8,028 nt of DNA from Hyphomicrobiales bacterium. Lineage in GTDB: Bacteria > Pseudomonadota > Alphaproteobacteria > Micropepsales > Micropepsaceae. Shown here piece by piece: positions 5,882 through 8,028 of this stretch; the stretch's first letter is position 1, and each line of letters opens with the position of its first letter. The translations under genes were made by a program, and so were the position numbers. Under the pieces are notes generated by a model that was not told where the DNA came from, ran no database searches, and was given only the letters and a program-made list of their open reading frames with translations. The stretch is taken from the NCBI GenBank assembly GCA_017849395.1, contig JAFIHO010000065.1, positions 1-8,028 of the forward strand, in the 5' to 3' direction.

Positions 5882-7627
5882 ATGGCCCGCGTAGCAACCG
5901 CAGTGAAGTCCAACCCCGCCGCCTCCATCGCCGCTCCCAGCCGGGACGATTTCGCGGCGATGCTCGAACAGAGCTTCGTGACCCAGAGCCCCCAGGAAGG
6001 CCAGGTCATCAAGGGCATCATCGTCGCCATCGAAAATGACTTCGCCATGGTCGATGTCGGCCTGAAGACCGAAGGCCGCATCTCGCTGAAGGAATTCGCG
6101 ATGCCGGGCATCCCCGCCGAGGTCAAGGTGGGCGATGAAGTGGAAGTGTATCTGGAGCGCGTCGAGAACGCGCTGGGCGAAGCCGTGCTGTCGCGTGACA
6201 AGGCCCGCCGCGAGGAAAGCTGGATCAAGCTGGAACGCGCCTTCAACGACCAGACCCGCGTCACCGGCGTGATCTTCGGCCGCGTCAAGGGTGGCTTCAC
6301 CGTCGACCTCGACGGCGCCGTGGCCTTCCTGCCCGGCAGCCAGGTCGATGTGCGCCCGATGCGCGATGTCGGCCCGCTGATGAACCAGTCGCAGCTGTTC
6401 CAGATCCTGAAGATGGATCGCCGCCGCGGCAACATCGTCGTGTCCCGCCGCGCCGTTCTGGAAGAGCGCCGCGCCGAGGAGCGCACCAGCCTGGTCGCCA
6501 GCCTGCAGGAGAAGCAGGTGGTCGAAGGCGTGGTCAAGAACATCACCGACTATGGCGCCTTCGTGGATCTGGGCGGCGTGGACGGCCTGCTGCATGTCAC
6601 CGACATCGCCTGGCGCCGCGTCAGCCACCCGACCGAGGTGCTGAATGTCGGCCAGACCGTCACCGTGCAGATCATCAAGATCAACCACGACACCCAGCGC
6701 ATCAGCCTGGGCATGAAGCAGCTCCAGACCCATCCGTGTGACGGCGTCGCCGTGAAGTACCCGGTCGGCGGCAAGTTCACCGGCAAGGACACCAACGTCA
6801 CCGATTACGGCGCCTTCGTGGAACTGGAGCCGGGCGTGGAAGGCCTGGTGCATGTCTCCGAAATGTCCTGGGTCAAGAAGAACATGGCCCCCTCCAAGCT
6901 GGTCACCCCCGGCACGGAAGTGGACGTTCAGGTGCTGGAAGTGGATTCCAACAAGCGCCGCATCAGCCTCGGCCTGAAGCAGACCCAGGAAAATCCCTGG
7001 AACAGCTTCACCGCCAACCATCCGGCGGGCACCGTCATCGAGGGCGAGATCAAGTCGATCACCGAGTTCGGCCTGTTCGTCGGCCTGGACAGCGACATCG
7101 ACGGCATGGTGCACCTGTCCGCCCTGTCCTGGTCCAAGCCGGGCGAGGAAGCCATCAAGGACTATGCCAAGGGCCAGATCGTGAAGGCCAAGGTGCTGGA
7201 CATCGATATCGAGAAGGAGCGCGTCTCGCTCGGCATCAAGCAGCTCGACTCCGACCCGATCGAGAAGGCGGGTGCGGGCGGCGGCGCCCTGCGCAAGAAC
7301 CAGGTCGTCACCGGCACGGTCACCGAAGTCAATGACGGCGGCATTGAGGTGGAACTGGAAGGCGGCGTCCGCGCCTTCATCCGCCGCGCCGACCTGGCGC
7401 GCGACCGCAACGACCAGCGTCCGGAACGCTTCGGCAAGGGCGACAAGGTCGATGCCCTGGTCACCGCCCTGGACAAGACGACCCGCAAGGTCTCCCTGTC
7501 GATCAAGGCGCGCGAAGTGGCCGAGGAGAAGGAGGCCGTTCAGCAGTACGGTTCCTCCGACAGCGGCGCCTCGCTTGGCGACATTCTGGGCGCGGCGCTC
7601 AAGAAGAAGGTCAAGAAGGACGAATAA
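5882..7627 (+). CDS. rpsA: 30S ribosomal protein S1
   Basis: S1 is the large RNA-binding protein on the 30S subunit that captures and unfolds mRNA for initiation. The 581-aa protein has six S1 (OB-fold) repeats at about 40-106, 124-190, 211-279, 296-366, 383-453 and 472-542. Repeats 3 to 5 carry the typical core, for example NITDYGAFVDLGGVDGLLHV (220-239). The tail ends in a basic cluster, KKKVKKD. AGGA at 5873-5876 is 5 nt before the ATG. Codon use is strongly biased to C- and G-ending codons, as expected for very high expression. Two positions look odd: Cys286 in the linker before repeat 4, where the equivalent linker later in this protein has Trp (NPW, 371-373), and Asp303 within the first strand of repeat 4, where a hydrophobic residue is normal. 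A strong terminator follows. Confidence 0.98.
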   Translation: MARVATAVKSNPAASIAAPSRDDFAAMLEQSFVTQSPQEGQVIKGIIVAIENDFAMVDVGLKTEGRISLKEFAMPGIPAEVKVGDEVEVYLERVENALGEAVLSRDKARREESWIKLERAFNDQTRVTGVIFGRVKGGFTVDLDGAVAFLPGSQVDVRPMRDVGPLMNQSQLFQILKMDRRRGNIVVSRRAVLEERRAEERTSLVASLQEKQVVEGVVKNITDYGAFVDLGGVDGLLHVTDIAWRRVSHPTEVLNVGQTVTVQIIKINHDTQRISLGMKQLQTHPCDGVAVKYPVGGKFTGKDTNVTDYGAFVELEPGVEGLVHVSEMSWVKKNMAPSKLVTPGTEVDVQVLEVDSNKRRISLGLKQTQENPWNSFTANHPAGTVIEGEIKSITEFGLFVGLDSDIDGMVHLSALSWSKPGEEAIKDYAKGQIVKAKVLDIDIEKERVSLGIKQLDSDPIEKAGAGGGALRKNQVVTGTVTEVNDGGIEVELEGGVRAFIRRADLARDRNDQRPERFGKGDKVDALVTALDKTTRKVSLSIKAREVAEEKEAVQQYGSSDSGASLGDILGAALKKKVKKDE

Positions 7628-7652
7628 CGAGCGGGTTTACCGACTCATCCCG

Positions 7653-7687
7653 GAAAGGCGCGGAGCAATCCGCGCCTTTCTTCTTTG
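7653..7687 (+). terminator. Rho-independent terminator of rpsA
   Basis: GAAAGGCGCGGA (7653-7664) pairs perfectly with TCCGCGCCTTTC (7669-7680): a 12-bp stem capped by a GCAA tetraloop of the stable GNRA class, followed by a T-rich TTCTTTG. It lies 25 nt after the rpsA stop and should end the cmk-rpsA transcript, so the next gene needs its own promoter. Confidence 0.92.
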
Positions 7688-7760
7688 GGGTTCCATGCAC
7701 AAAAATTTTGCGCGCTTGAAGAATCGCTTTAGTTAACGACGGTCGCGTGAACCGGCCTTT

Positions 7761-7799
7761 GTGACGGCGCCGCGGCCGCCGGGCATCCGGCGCGGTCAC
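7761..7799. repeat. Inverted repeat upstream of the Lys-rich gene
   Basis: GTGACGGCGCCG (7761-7772) and CGGCGCGGTCAC (7788-7799) are reverse complements with one mismatch in 12, around a 15-nt spacer. An alternative inner stem CGCCGG/CCGGCG with loop GCAT also exists at 7778-7793. It ends 44 nt before the ATG at 7844. It could be an operator or a leader hairpin; no T-run follows, so it is not a terminator. Confidence 0.5.
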
Positions 7800-7843
7800 G
7801 AACTACGCAATCGATCGATCTCGATCCAAAGAGGATACTCGTC

Positions 7844-8028
7844 ATGGCAAAGAAAAAATCGGCACTGGCTGAAAAGGCCGCCGAACTGGAAGCCGCCGTC
7901 GCCGGCCTGTTCACCGGCAAGCCTGCCAAGAAGAAGAAGAAAAAGAAGAAGTCCAAGAAGGCCAAGGTCGTGAAGGCCGCGAAGAAGGCAGTCAAGAAGG
8001 CCAAGAAAGGCGCGAAGAAGGCGGTGAA
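7844..8028 (+). CDS. Lys/Ala-rich histone H1-like protein (3' end outside window)
   Basis: The ATG at 7844 has GAGG at 7831-7834, and 61 codons follow without a stop before the window ends. Residues 6-24 (SALAEKAAELEAAVAGLFT) form a short amphipathic helix. From residue 26 the chain is almost only Lys, Ala, Val and Gly, with eight consecutive Lys at 29-36 and later KK-A spaced repeats. In all, 25 of 61 residues are Lys. The composition matches bacterial histone H1-like and AlgP-type tails, which bind DNA or RNA without sequence specificity and compact the nucleoid. The mostly AAG codons show selection at the protein level, not simple A-tract slippage. It lies 216 nt beyond rpsA, behind its terminator, where many relatives have ihfB. 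The nucleic-acid role is inferred from composition only; a ribosome-associated basic protein is the alternative. Confidence 0.75.
   Translation, partial: MAKKKSALAEKAAELEAAVAGLFTGKPAKKKKKKKKSKKAKVVKAAKKAVKKAKKGAKKAV

Noticed and set aside
5735..7114. Long minus-strand open frame (459 codons) opposite cmk and rpsA
   Set aside because: The product is a His/Asp/Ala-rich shadow repeating the S1 repeat periodicity; rpsA on the plus strand is certain.
7797..7826. ATCGATCGAT palindrome before the Lys-rich gene
   Set aside because: It is a short simple repeat of GATC/CGAT with no stem of useful stability and no further copies in the window.
1..8028. CRISPR array, IS element, toxin-antitoxin pair or defence system
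   Set aside because: No regularly spaced repeats, transposase motifs, terminal repeats or recognisable defence domains were seen on either strand.

Overview
The window looks like a GC-rich alphaproteobacterial chromosome. The strongest marker is the FYDLN-type acidic zinc-ribbon protein (TIGR02300), a family known essentially from Alphaproteobacteria. It lies next to a CP4-type (class II) aroA, cmk and rpsA, an arrangement I recall from many members of the class. A PEP-CTERM protein points to a lineage with an exosortase and exopolysaccharide system. I cannot fix the order or genus from the sequence alone.

Layout. At 1-609 (+) is the C-terminal part of a cupin-fold protein, which converges on a PEP-CTERM exported protein (677-1258, -) across a bidirectional terminator-like hairpin. 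Next, all on the minus strand, come a tRNA-Ala(GGC) at 1421-1493, two strong inverted repeats at 1506-1577, and the FYDLN protein at 1592-2095. Divergent from this is aroA (2181-3521, +), followed 2 nt later by a 110-aa orphan gene that starts with TTG (3524-3856, +). An acyltransferase-3 membrane enzyme (3866-5017, -) converges on the orphan with only 9 bp between them. Divergent from the acyltransferase is cmk (5099-5767, +), then rpsA (5882-7627, +) with a 114-nt leader, a very strong rho-independent terminator, and the start of a Lys/Ala-rich histone-like protein (7844 to the window end).

Function. aroA (shikimate pathway), cmk (CMP/dCMP phosphorylation) and rpsA (ribosomal protein S1) are housekeeping genes. 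The orphan gene and the acyltransferase separate aroA from cmk and look like later arrivals. The PEP-CTERM protein and the acyltransferase both suggest cell-surface or polysaccharide work. After rpsA, where ihfB is often found, there is instead a polylysine, histone H1-like protein.

I do not see a complete new system such as a defence island, CRISPR array, retron or BGC. The best leads are modest: an RBS-sequestering hairpin in front of the PEP-CTERM gene, nested inverted repeats beside the tRNA, the orphan gene translationally coupled to aroA, the lysine-rich protein with an inverted repeat in its upstream region, and two unusual residues in S1.
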